64,000 bases of DNA from Terriglobia bacterium (GTDB lineage Bacteria; Acidobacteriota; Terriglobia; Terriglobales; Acidobacteriaceae), in NCBI GenBank assembly GCA_020073215.1, contig JAIQFO010000006.1:62001-126000 (forward strand), written 5' to 3'. The notes below the pieces were generated by a model. The model ran no database searches and had not been told where the DNA came from. It saw nothing but the letters and a program-made list of their open reading frames with translations. Made by a program: the position numbers and the translations under genes. Positions 28,561-37,952 of this stretch are shown here, one piece after another (within the stretch, counting starts at the first letter, position 1; every line of letters starts with the position of its first letter).

Positions 28561-28581
28561 AGACGCGGCTTGCCGCGTCTC
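28557..28581. repeat. Palindromic intergenic repeat overlapping a stop codon (GTAGAGACGCGG family)
   Basis: The core starts at the TAG of the glycosyltransferase gene, so the repeat supplies the stop codon. It separates the two convergent genes. Confidence 0.8.
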
Positions 28582-28592
28582 CGCCGCGTCCT

Positions 28593-29174
28593 CTATCCCC
28601 GCAGCGTGATGCGCATGATGTCGTACTTTACTTCCACCGTGCGTTGCGGGAACTTCGACTCCACGTAGGCTTTCACGTCGTCGACCGAAGGAATGCCATC
28701 GCGCCCGGTCAGTCCGCGCGCGTCGTCGAGCAGGATCATGTGTGGGTAGGGATGGCTCAGAATCATCTCCAGTTCCGCCGAAAGGCGCTGCTCATTACTC
28801 CGAACTCCCACCCAGCCGTAGTAACCAGCATCCAGCCAGAACAGCGCCGGGCCCTGTAGTAAGGCGAGCACTTCGGGCATGGCCACCCGGCTGTCACCGC
28901 AAAAAATGCGGATGTGCTGGTCGCGCGCGAATTTGCGCGTGGCTCGCTCCGCCAGCGCCGGCACAAATTCGATGGAATAGATGCGGTCGAAACGCTTCTT
29001 CATCGCGGTGACCATCTCGCCGTAGTACGTTCCGGTCTCGACCAGGGTCTTCAGCCCAAACTTCTCTCCGTATTCGCGCACGACTTTCTGTTTCAACAGA
29101 TGCGGAGATCGCGACGGCCGCCCGCGCAGGATCCAGTACCAGTAGTCGGGATAGTGGCCCACGGCTTTGTACAC
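28593..29174 (-). CDS. Class I SAM-dependent methyltransferase
   Basis: 193 residues as drawn from GTG 29174. The Rossmann-fold region is visible: TLVETGTYYGEMVTAMKKRF (glycine motif I) and RIYSIEFVPALAERATRKFA, then GPALFWLDAGYYGW. In-frame codons continue upstream as LKAFRRFLQRTPFYG, resembling the N-terminal helix of related proteins, with GGAGG just before a CTG at 29219; the true start may be that CTG. The substrate is unknown. It may modify a sugar or polysaccharide, given the convergent GT2 gene. Confidence 0.75.
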   Translation of the reverse strand: MYKAVGHYPDYWYWILRGRPSRSPHLLKQKVVREYGEKFGLKTLVETGTYYGEMVTAMKKRFDRIYSIEFVPALAERATRKFARDQHIRIFCGDSRVAMPEVLALLQGPALFWLDAGYYGWVGVRSNEQRLSAELEMILSHPYPHMILLDDARGLTGRDGIPSVDDVKAYVESKFPQRTVEVKYDIMRITLRG

Positions 29175-29433
29175 GCCGTAGAACGGCGTGCGCTGCAGGA
29201 AACGCCGGAACGCTTTCAGAAAGCCTCCGCTGTGACGAACGTGAAGAAGACGAACGTCAAGAATAGGTGGCCGCGAAAAGCGGCGTCAAGCGAGCGCCGC
29301 AGAGGAAAATCCTCACCCCAGACAACACGGCAGGGCGCTGGGCACCGTTCACTCCCACCAACCGCTCGGTCGGTCGCTTCTTTTGCAGCACAGCGACTGC
29401 TCCTCTATGATCAAAACCAGAGTGTGCAACTGA

Positions 29434-31239
<1,806 letters not shown>

Positions 31240-31245
31240 GTCTTG

Positions 31246-31272
31246 TTTGAGGTCGCAAATTGCGACCTCAAA
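31246..31272. repeat. 13-bp inverted repeat matching a segment of the ORF6N gene
   Basis: Perfect arms TTTGAGGTCGCAA / TTGCGACCTCAAA around a single base, just after the mutase stop. The same 27-base architecture lies within the ORF6N coding sequence at 31637-31663, with one arm mismatch and a different centre. Confidence 0.85.
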
Positions 31273-31394
31273 GATTCCTTCCCGAGTTTAGTGCGCTTCC
31301 CCGGCAGAAGAGCGCTCGGCCGACCTCTGTTTCATCACAATCGGAGCGCCTATTGGTCACAGCCCTGACTCGCTGCGACCGCTACCATGACAGA

Positions 31395-31974
31395 ATGCAA
31401 ATCCGTTCGCTGAAACCGAAACCAGAGCGGCAAACACTTGGCATCCGACGAAAGGCAGCTGCGGTCTCGATTGATCTCCGAATCCTCGTTCTGCGGCGCC
31501 AGCGGGTCATTCTCGACACGGCGTTGGCGGAACTCTACAACGTGCCGGTAAAGCGTTTGAATGAACAAACAAAACGTAAACGTGAGAGATTCCCTGCCGA
31601 TTTCATGTTCCAGCTTACTCCCAGCGAGAACCGATCTTTGAGGTCGCAATTTGCGACTTCAAACATTGGCCGCGGTGGCCGACATTCGCTTTCTTACGCC
31701 TTCACCGAACATGGTGCAATTATGGCAGCCACGGTACTCAACTCGAAACAGGCAGTGGAAATGGTGTCTTTGTGGTGCGCGCCTTTGTCCGCTTACGGGA
31801 GATGCTGGCCGCAAACAAAGAACTCGCCGCCAGGATTGGAGAACTGGAAGAACAGCTCGGGACACATGATGGGGCGATACAGGGAATTCTTGACGTCATC
31901 AAGAAGCTGATGACCCGCCATCTCGTGGCCGAAACAAGATCGGATTCGCGCTCCCACCGGTACGGACGGGGTAG
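31395..31974 (+). pseudogene. ORF6N-domain protein gene, disrupted by two frameshifts
   Basis: From ATG 31395 the frame encodes an ORF6N DNA-binding domain (RVILDTALAELYNVPVKRLN, RFPADFMFQLT, LRSQFATSNIGRGGRHSLSY, FTEHGAIMAATVLN). At ~31764 one base appears missing: the next frame continues VFVVRAFVRLREMLAANKEL. A second shift lies between ~31912 and 31920, after which another frame gives KIGFALPPVRTG and a stop at 31974. All three pieces match the expected order of a ~190-residue ORF6N protein. ORF6N genes are usually phage- or element-derived. Sequencing error at both sites is the alternative. Confidence 0.8.
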
Positions 31975-32079
31975 TTGCCATTTGAGTTTCTCGTCCCTAT
32001 TCTCGCCCATCAGGAACAGCGGCCGGAGGTTCTGGATTCCGTGGAACAACCAAGGATCGATCCAGTACATTATTGACGT

Positions 32080-32643
32080 ATGGTATCCCGGAATATCGAG
32101 ATCAAGGCCTACCTGCGGGACCGTGCTGCTGCGCAGGCGACCGCGGCGCGGCTGAGCGGCGCGGCTCCGGAGACCATTCACCAGCGAGATATCTTTTTCC
32201 GCTGCGACGGCGCACGCCTGAAGCTTCGCATTTTCGCGCCCGATCGAGGAGAACTAATCCTCTACGAACGAGCTAACGTTGCGCAGGCACGCTCCTCGCG
32301 CTACTCGATCGCGCGGACTGCCGACCCGCAGGTTCTGCTCGACATTCTCACTCAGACCCTCGGTGTAACCGGCACGGTCGAGAAGGTGCGCACCCTGTAC
32401 CTCGTCGGCCAAACGCGTATTCACATCGACCAGGTACAGGGCCTTGGAGATTTTTTCGAGCTGGAGGTCGTGCTGCCTCCCGGACAAAGCACGGCGCAGG
32501 ACGAAAATGAGGGCCGGCGCATCGCGGCGAAACTGCTTCGCGAATTCAAAATTGGCCCCGAGGACCTGATTGCCGAAGCCTACGTCGACCTCCTTGCCGG
32601 TAAGACAGAGTCGGCACAACTCCAGGCGTCCGAAATCGAGTAA
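32080..32643 (+). CDS. CYTH-domain protein (class IV adenylate cyclase/thiamine-triphosphatase-like)
   Basis: 187 residues. The tunnel fold's N-terminal motif is NIEIKAYL, followed by charged strands (RLKLRIF, LILYERAN) and FFELEVVLPPGQ, with acidic and basic residues on alternate positions, as in CyaB/ThTPase proteins. These bind a polyphosphate and two metals inside a barrel. Which phosphate substrate it uses cannot be told. It is 10 bp upstream of the Pr6Pr gene, so the two may be co-transcribed. Confidence 0.85.
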   Translation: MVSRNIEIKAYLRDRAAAQATAARLSGAAPETIHQRDIFFRCDGARLKLRIFAPDRGELILYERANVAQARSSRYSIARTADPQVLLDILTQTLGVTGTVEKVRTLYLVGQTRIHIDQVQGLGDFFELEVVLPPGQSTAQDENEGRRIAAKLLREFKIGPEDLIAEAYVDLLAGKTESAQLQASEIE

Positions 32644-32653
32644 ACTTCCCCGC

Positions 32654-33352
32654 ATGTCGGAACCCACGACACCCTCCAGTCTGCCAACTGATTCCGCCCG
32701 CTCCAGCCTTGCGCGGCTCGCCGCAGCGGCGATTGCGCTGCTCGGTTGGTACGGCCTGCTGCTTCAGTTGTTCGTGGTGATCGTCACAGCGCGAGCTAAC
32801 GGTGTGCCGGTTATCACTGCGACTGCCAACTACTTCAGCTTCTTCACCATCCTGACCAATCTGCTCGTCGCCTTGGTATTGACTTTCTCGCTCCGGAAAA
32901 CGCCATCGACCCTGAGCGTCTATGCGGGCCGCGCTACGGTGCAGTCAGCCGTCGCCGTCTACATTGCCATAGTGGGGATCGTTTACTCGCTGGTGTTGAG
33001 GAATCTGTGGGACCCGGAAGGCTTGCAGAAAATCGCCGACGTGATTCTGCACGATGCCATCCCGGTGTTGTACCTGCTGTATTGGCTGGCGTTTGTGCGC
33101 AAGGGCAAGGACAGCGACAGCCTGCACTTCAGCCGTGTTCCAGTCTGGCTCGCGTACCTGCTGCTCTATCTCGGGTACTCCCTGATCCGCGGATCGATCA
33201 CGGGCATCTACCTCTACCCCTTTATTGACGCTGGCAAGCTCGGCTACGCTCGCGTCGCCCTCAATGCCGTCGTGCTTCTCTCAGCGTTCCTGGGGACGAG
33301 CCTGTTACTGGTCGCAATCGGCCTCTGGATGCCGCAGGGCAAGTCCGAATAG
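32654..33352 (+). CDS. Pr6Pr family integral membrane protein
   Basis: 232 residues from ATG 32654. About six hydrophobic segments: AAAAIALLGWYGLLLQLFVV, SFFTILTNLLVALVLTF, AVAVYIAIVGIVYSLVL and later helices. The pattern with LRNLWDP and HDAIPVLYLLYWLAFVRKG matches Pr6Pr-type (FAR-17a/AIG1-like) membrane proteins. The role is unknown. It lies close behind the CYTH gene. Confidence 0.8.
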   Translation: MSEPTTPSSLPTDSARSSLARLAAAAIALLGWYGLLLQLFVVIVTARANGVPVITATANYFSFFTILTNLLVALVLTFSLRKTPSTLSVYAGRATVQSAVAVYIAIVGIVYSLVLRNLWDPEGLQKIADVILHDAIPVLYLLYWLAFVRKGKDSDSLHFSRVPVWLAYLLLYLGYSLIRGSITGIYLYPFIDAGKLGYARVALNAVVLLSAFLGTSLLLVAIGLWMPQGKSE

Positions 33353-33373
33353 CAGGCGGGTCCGCGGGCGGCT

Positions 33374-33937
33374 CTACTTCATGCGATTTCGATACAGCGT
33401 GGCATCCACTTGGCGGACCATGGCGTCGATGTCGAGCGGGAATTGCAGGAATGCGGTGATCTCTTCCGACACGGGCCTCGGTTCACGGAGCACTCGGTGA
33501 TAATGCACGCGCGCGACCCGCATGTTCGCCTGGCCCGCGAGCCACTGGTTCACTTCGATCAGGTGGCGTTGAAAGGCCTCTTCCATGGCGGATGCGTCGG
33601 TGATCGAATCCGCGTTGCCCCGGCGTTGCAGCATTGTTTCCTGCGACTTGAGCACTTCGGGCAGTGGACGCAGCATGAAGATTACGCGGTAGTCGTGGGC
33701 TGGCGGCAGCGACAGAATCAGTTGTGAGATCACCTTCACCACCTTGCCTTCGGCCTCCGCAATCAGACTGGGATCTTTCGGAAGCTGCTTGATGCGCTCC
33801 CACTCGAAGTAGCCCTTGGGGTTGTCGGTGTCGGCTTTGCGTTCGCCGTCGAAAAGAACCGGCAGGCCGCCCACTTCCAGCATTTGCATCATCAGCGACG
33901 TGCCCGAGCGAGGCAATCCCGAAACAATGGTAATCAT
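33374..33937 (-). CDS. Sulfotransferase family protein
   Basis: 187 residues with the PAPS-binding 5'-phosphosulfate loop SGLPRSGTSLMMQML at the N-terminus and a conserved RVIFMLRPLPEVLKSQE segment around residues 84-100 that would contact the 3'-phosphate. The protein is short for the family (~250-300) but complete at both ends. It would transfer sulfate from PAPS to a hydroxyl or amine; the acceptor cannot be identified. It is divergent from the TonB gene. Confidence 0.82.
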   Translation of the reverse strand: MITIVSGLPRSGTSLMMQMLEVGGLPVLFDGERKADTDNPKGYFEWERIKQLPKDPSLIAEAEGKVVKVISQLILSLPPAHDYRVIFMLRPLPEVLKSQETMLQRRGNADSITDASAMEEAFQRHLIEVNQWLAGQANMRVARVHYHRVLREPRPVSEEITAFLQFPLDIDAMVRQVDATLYRNRMK

Positions 33938-34161
33938 CAGTGCCTTTCAAGAGACGGGAAATGGCGGAGGCGTTTCCTCGCTGCGCCAATTTCAGATCCG
34001 AACTTGAAATGATAGTGGGAACTGGGCAGTCGGGGAAGGACGAATGTTCGACGCACACATGAACTTGTTGCCAGGGATGCAATCGGTAGTAAGCCGGAGG
34101 CAATGCCGGTCCCAGGAGACCTTTTCTCTCTTTGCCCGTCAATCAGGTAAGGTGGTAGTGC

Positions 34162-34827
34162 GTGTTTCAACCCGCAAATCTTGAACCGGCGACGTCATGG
34201 TTCCGGCGCCATCGTCCGGTAGGGGTATCAGTGGCCGCGCACCTGGCGGTGTTGGCGGTGATCGCCTTTCATAATCCCAGGGTGATCGACCTGACACCCA
34301 CCTGGCTTGCCTATGGAAACGGCGCCCACACCTACAAACTGATTTACTTCCCGGCGGGCGCCAGCAACAACAACACTCCCCCAGACGCGGCCAGGCTGCT
34401 GTTCCCGCGAGAGGCTGGCAAGCCGCGCCCCCGCCCTCAGCGGCCGGCAAAGAATGCACCCGAGCCTGGGCAGGTGACCGCCGATGCGGAAGCTGGCGAC
34501 CACAACTCCCGCGCCGGATCTCCGCTGGGCACAATGATTGACGGACCGATTACCGGGCATGAAGTCCACGTCGCGTATCCGGTCGTGTATCCAGATCCTC
34601 CCGTGAACCGCGCCGAACTTCCCCGCGGCCTGCAAGGAGACGTAGTCATTGAAGTCACCATCGACTCACAGGGAAACGTGGTCGAGACGAAAATCGTGCA
34701 GGCGATCGGCCACGGGATCGACGAAAAGATCGAAGCTACCCTCCGCCGCTGGCGCTACCAACCGGCCACGCTCGACGGCACACCCGTCGCCTCCCGGCAC
34801 GACGTGCACTTCCATTTTCCGTCGTGA
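34162..34827 (+). CDS. TonB-type energy transducer
   Basis: 221 residues from a GTG start. It has an N-terminal membrane segment (VAAHLAVLAVIAFHN, ~residues 25-40), a Pro-rich periplasmic linker (residues ~85-120, PRPRPQRPAKNAPEPG) and a C-terminal TonB domain (DVVIEVTIDSQGNVVETKIV, WRYQPATLDGTPV). It would couple the proton-motive force to outer-membrane receptors. No ExbB/ExbD genes are next to it. The two receptors in the window (13670-17368 and 40059-43577) are possible clients. Confidence 0.85.
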   Translation: MFQPANLEPATSWFRRHRPVGVSVAAHLAVLAVIAFHNPRVIDLTPTWLAYGNGAHTYKLIYFPAGASNNNTPPDAARLLFPREAGKPRPRPQRPAKNAPEPGQVTADAEAGDHNSRAGSPLGTMIDGPITGHEVHVAYPVVYPDPPVNRAELPRGLQGDVVIEVTIDSQGNVVETKIVQAIGHGIDEKIEATLRRWRYQPATLDGTPVASRHDVHFHFPS

Positions 34828-34931
34828 AGGGTCGGGTCATCGGAAGGCCATCGTGAGAGAATCGGCGAGATTCGCTGTTTGTTCGCCTCTGTGCTAAACT
34901 GGTTTCCCTTCCGACGAGGAGGCATTAGGCA

Positions 34932-35552
34932 ATGCGCAAAGCGAATCACCAGTTAGCCATCAACCATTTGAAGAAATCCGACCCCGTGATGGCTGCGATC
35001 ATCGAGAGCGTGGGGCCATTCCGCATGCAGTTTGGCGAGCCCACGTTTCATGCCCTGGCCGAGGCGATCCTCTATCAGCAGTTGAACGGCAAAGCGGCGG
35101 TGACCATCTTCAATCGCTTCACCGCTCTGGCCGGCGATCCACTGACGCCGAAAGGCATTCTCAAACTAACGGACGCCGAAATGCGCGGCGTAGGACTGTC
35201 GCGGCAGAAGACCGCGTATCTCCGCGATCTCTCTGAGAAAACCGCAGCGGGACTGCTGGAGTTCGAGCGCTTGCCGGAATTGCCGGAAGAAGAAGTGATC
35301 GCGCATCTCACCCAGGTGAAAGGCGTCGGCGTTTGGACGGCGCACATGTTCCTGATGTTCACCTTGCGGCGTCCGGATATTCTGCCCGTGGGAGATTATG
35401 GGGTGCAGGCTGCCATCAAGAAGCACTACAAGAAGCGCAAGTGGCCGAAGCCGCCGGTGATGGAGAAGATCGCGAAACCATGGGCGCCCTATCGCTCGAT
35501 TGCCTGCTGGTATCTGTGGAAGAGCCTCGATATCAAGACGGTTGGAAAATAG
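34932..35552 (+). CDS. DNA-3-methyladenine glycosylase 2-like (HhH-GPD) protein
   Basis: 206 residues. The helix-hairpin-helix is LTQVKGVGVWTAHMFLMFTL (~residues 128-147), and the catalytic Asp is in ILPVGDYGV, as in AlkA-type glycosylases that excise alkylated bases. LAEAILYQQLNGKAAVTIFN matches the N-terminal helices. The C-terminus ends AWYLWKSLD-like (ACWYLWKSLDIKTVGK), typical for this short AlkA group. No N-terminal AlkA domain is present, so it is the minimal form. Confidence 0.88.
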   Translation: MRKANHQLAINHLKKSDPVMAAIIESVGPFRMQFGEPTFHALAEAILYQQLNGKAAVTIFNRFTALAGDPLTPKGILKLTDAEMRGVGLSRQKTAYLRDLSEKTAAGLLEFERLPELPEEEVIAHLTQVKGVGVWTAHMFLMFTLRRPDILPVGDYGVQAAIKKHYKKRKWPKPPVMEKIAKPWAPYRSIACWYLWKSLDIKTVGK

Positions 35553-35726
35553 GCAAGCGATCGTGATAGGTCGGATTCCGGTAGCCGACCAACCGGGAAC
35601 TACTCCATTCATGGATACAAGGGCGTTTGCCGGCATCAATCCCAGAGATGTGCAGGTCAACTTCAGGTTAGCCTGTTTCCCAAACGGCGAAGGGGTACCC
35701 CTTCCGGGCGGGATTCTCGGCCCAAC

Positions 35727-35757
35727 AAAAAACCCTCTCGACCATCTGAGAGGGTTT
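35727..35757 (-). terminator. Rho-independent terminator of the cold-shock gene
   Basis: On the minus strand a perfect 10-bp stem (AAACCCTCTC/GAGAGGGTTT at 35730-35757, 8-base loop) is followed by a T-run (TTTTTT). It lies 20 bp downstream of the cold-shock stop codon. Confidence 0.9.
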
Positions 35758-35777
35758 GCGAACTGGTCGGAGAAATC

Positions 35778-35984
35778 TTAGGCCACGCGCGTGACGTTAC
35801 CCGCCTGGAAGCCTTTCGGGCCCTTGAGCAGATCGAACTCGACGGTCTCGCCTTCGTTCAGCGAGCGGTAGCCGTTCTCCTGGATGGCCGAGAAATGCAC
35901 GAACACGTCCTCGCCCGTGGAGCGCTGGATGAATCCGTACCCCTTCGCCCCGTTGAACCACTTCACAGTACCCTTCTCTCTCAC
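35778..35984 (-). CDS. Cold-shock domain protein
   Basis: 68 residues from GTG 35984 with AAGGAG six to seven bases upstream. [20 protein letters not shown] contains RNP1 (KGYGFI), and RNP2 is DVFVHF. CspA-type proteins are single-stranded nucleic-acid chaperones. A longer frame begins at 36008 but has no better signal. The strong terminator and long upstream gap fit a monocistronic, well-expressed gene. Confidence 0.95.
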   Translation of the reverse strand: MREKGTVKWFNGAKGYGFIQRSTGEDVFVHFSAIQENGYRSLNEGETVEFDLLKGPKGFQAGNVTRVA

Positions 35985-36486
35985 AAGAAACTCCTTTCGC
36001 CTCTTCACTAAGAATTATTCTTCCGTCTCTTGTTTGTTTGTCCCGGTTGACCCAACCGCATCTACGGGGCAACCACCACCGGACATTCGATAGCAGACAC
36101 CGCTACCGGGACAACCCCCTCCAAGGGACGGCAAGAATTTTGCTGGCGTCGCCGCTCGCGACCCGAACCCCACCAACAGAAACGGCTCCCCTGAATTCCG
36201 TCAAACGGTTGCCCGCGACGAAATACCGTGGAGCCGCGATAACGAAGGCGCGATTCGGACTGCTGACACAGAAACGTCAATCCTGCTACACACTTGCCAG
36301 CCAAGTCCGGCTGACAAGCAGAAGATCATAACAGGAAGATTGCACTTGGCAAGAGGGAAGTTCAGGGCCCAGCTGTCAGCGTCCATTGCCTCCCCGAGTG
36401 TGACTTCGAGTCCCTTTGGAGAACGTGCCGAGAAGTTACCCCCCCGCAGAGGAGGAAAATCGGGCCTTTCGCGCTATATTCCCAAC
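35985..36486. other. Intergenic region between cold-shock and GT39-like genes
   Basis: About 500 bases with no convincing gene. It should contain the cold-shock gene's leader on the minus strand and the upstream sequence of the membrane glycosyltransferase on the plus strand. Bases 35985-36030 are T-rich on the plus strand. I see no clear promoter. Confidence 0.5.
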
Positions 36487-37905
36487 GTGCTCTCTCTGAT
36501 CCGGGAACATCGCAGGTTTTTTCTGGGAATCATACTGGCCGCCCTGGCTTTGCGACTGTTTTTCTTCGCCTATTTTCCGGCCATCACCGATGACTCGCGC
36601 GTCTACGCCAACCTTGCCGCCAACTGGCTGCAGCACGGCGTCTACGGTCTGACGCAAACCGTGCAGCAGGAAACTCACATCGTCCCCACCGACGCGCGCC
36701 TGCCGGGATATCCCATGTTTCTGGCGAAAATCTTCTGGCTATTTGGGATTGGCAACTTCAAGGCAGTCCTGCTGACGCAGATTCTGCTCGACCTGGGCAC
36801 TTGCCTGATCGTTGCCGACCTCGCTCGCCGCGTGGTTTCCGAACGCGCCGCGCGAATCGCTTTTGTCCTGACGGCGCTCTGTCCATTCCTGGCAAACTAC
36901 GCCGCTGCGGCGCTCACCGAAACCTTGGAGATCTTCTTTACCGCCCTTGCTCTGGATGGCGCGGCCGCCGCTCTGGGTCGTATGCATGAGGCAGGCGGGG
37001 GGATAAGCGCTTACAAGCTCTGGGCCGCGACCGGCGCCGCGATTGCCGCTTGCATCCTGCTGCGTCCCGATGGCGGCATCCTGTTGGCGGCGGTTGGACT
37101 TTATCTGGCAGTAGCAGCTTGGAAATGTGTCTCGGTCAAGAAGAATGTGGCGGAGGTTTTGGTGGCTGGGGTCATCGTCGCGGTGTTTGCCCTGGCACCG
37201 CTCGCTCCCTGGACGATTCGTAATTTTCGGACTCTCCATCATTTCCAGCCGCTTGCGCCGCGTTACGCCACCGAACCGGATGAAGCCGTGCCCTGCGGTT
37301 ACAACCGCTGGGTGAGGACTTGGATCGTCGACTACGCCTCGGTGGAAGAGATCTACTGGAACATTCCCGGCGCAACCATCGACCCGCAGAAACTGCCGTC
37401 GCGGGCGTTCGACAGCCCGGCGGAAAGGGACGCAACCCTGGCCATCATCGCGGACTACAACCAGTCGCAGGTTGTGACGCCTGAGCTCGATGCGCGGTTC
37501 AGCAAACTTGCCGCCGATCGCATTCGTGCGCGTCCCGTTCGTTACTACGTTGAGCTGCCCCTGCTGCGAATAGCCGACATGTGGTTGCGCCCGCGCACCG
37601 AACTCCTGCCTCCCGATGTGCGCTGGTGGGAATTTAATGACGACACGAAACAGTCCGTCCTGGCCGTTGGCTTCGGCCTGTTAAACCTGATTTATGTGGT
37701 GGCGGCGTTGTGGGCGCTGATTCGACTAGCGTTAGCTTGCAGGCCGTCGGCCATCCGCTGGGCCGGATTGCTGGTCTGTTTCCTGCTGCTGCGCTCGGCA
37801 TTTCTGGGAACGCTGGAAAACCCGGAACCGCGCTACACCCTGGAGTGTTACCCAGTTGTCATTGTGCTGGCCGCTTCGGTCTTGCCGCGAAAAATACCTG
37901 CGTAG
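36487..37905 (+). CDS. Membrane glycosyltransferase, GT39/ArnT-like
   Basis: 472 residues from GTG 36487; the start is unsure, because the frame is open back to 36340 and no Shine-Dalgarno sequence precedes 36487. Many hydrophobic segments are present. After the first helix comes ITDDSRVY (~residue 35), the acidic pair typical of GT-C (PMT/ArnT) transferases, and TDARLPGYPMFLA further on. The C-terminal part is again membrane-spanning (LAVGFGLLNLIYVVAALWAL). It likely transfers a polyprenyl-phosphate-linked sugar to lipid or protein. Its neighbour is a sulfatase-fold protein. Confidence 0.75.
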   Translation: MLSLIREHRRFFLGIILAALALRLFFFAYFPAITDDSRVYANLAANWLQHGVYGLTQTVQQETHIVPTDARLPGYPMFLAKIFWLFGIGNFKAVLLTQILLDLGTCLIVADLARRVVSERAARIAFVLTALCPFLANYAAAALTETLEIFFTALALDGAAAALGRMHEAGGGISAYKLWAATGAAIAACILLRPDGGILLAAVGLYLAVAAWKCVSVKKNVAEVLVAGVIVAVFALAPLAPWTIRNFRTLHHFQPLAPRYATEPDEAVPCGYNRWVRTWIVDYASVEEIYWNIPGATIDPQKLPSRAFDSPAERDATLAIIADYNQSQVVTPELDARFSKLAADRIRARPVRYYVELPLLRIADMWLRPRTELLPPDVRWWEFNDDTKQSVLAVGFGLLNLIYVVAALWALIRLALACRPSAIRWAGLLVCFLLLRSAFLGTLENPEPRYTLECYPVVIVLAASVLPRKIPA

Positions 37906-37952
37906 GGACAGCCGCCCTCGGCTGTCCAGGCGAGCGCCAGCTCGCCACCCGC

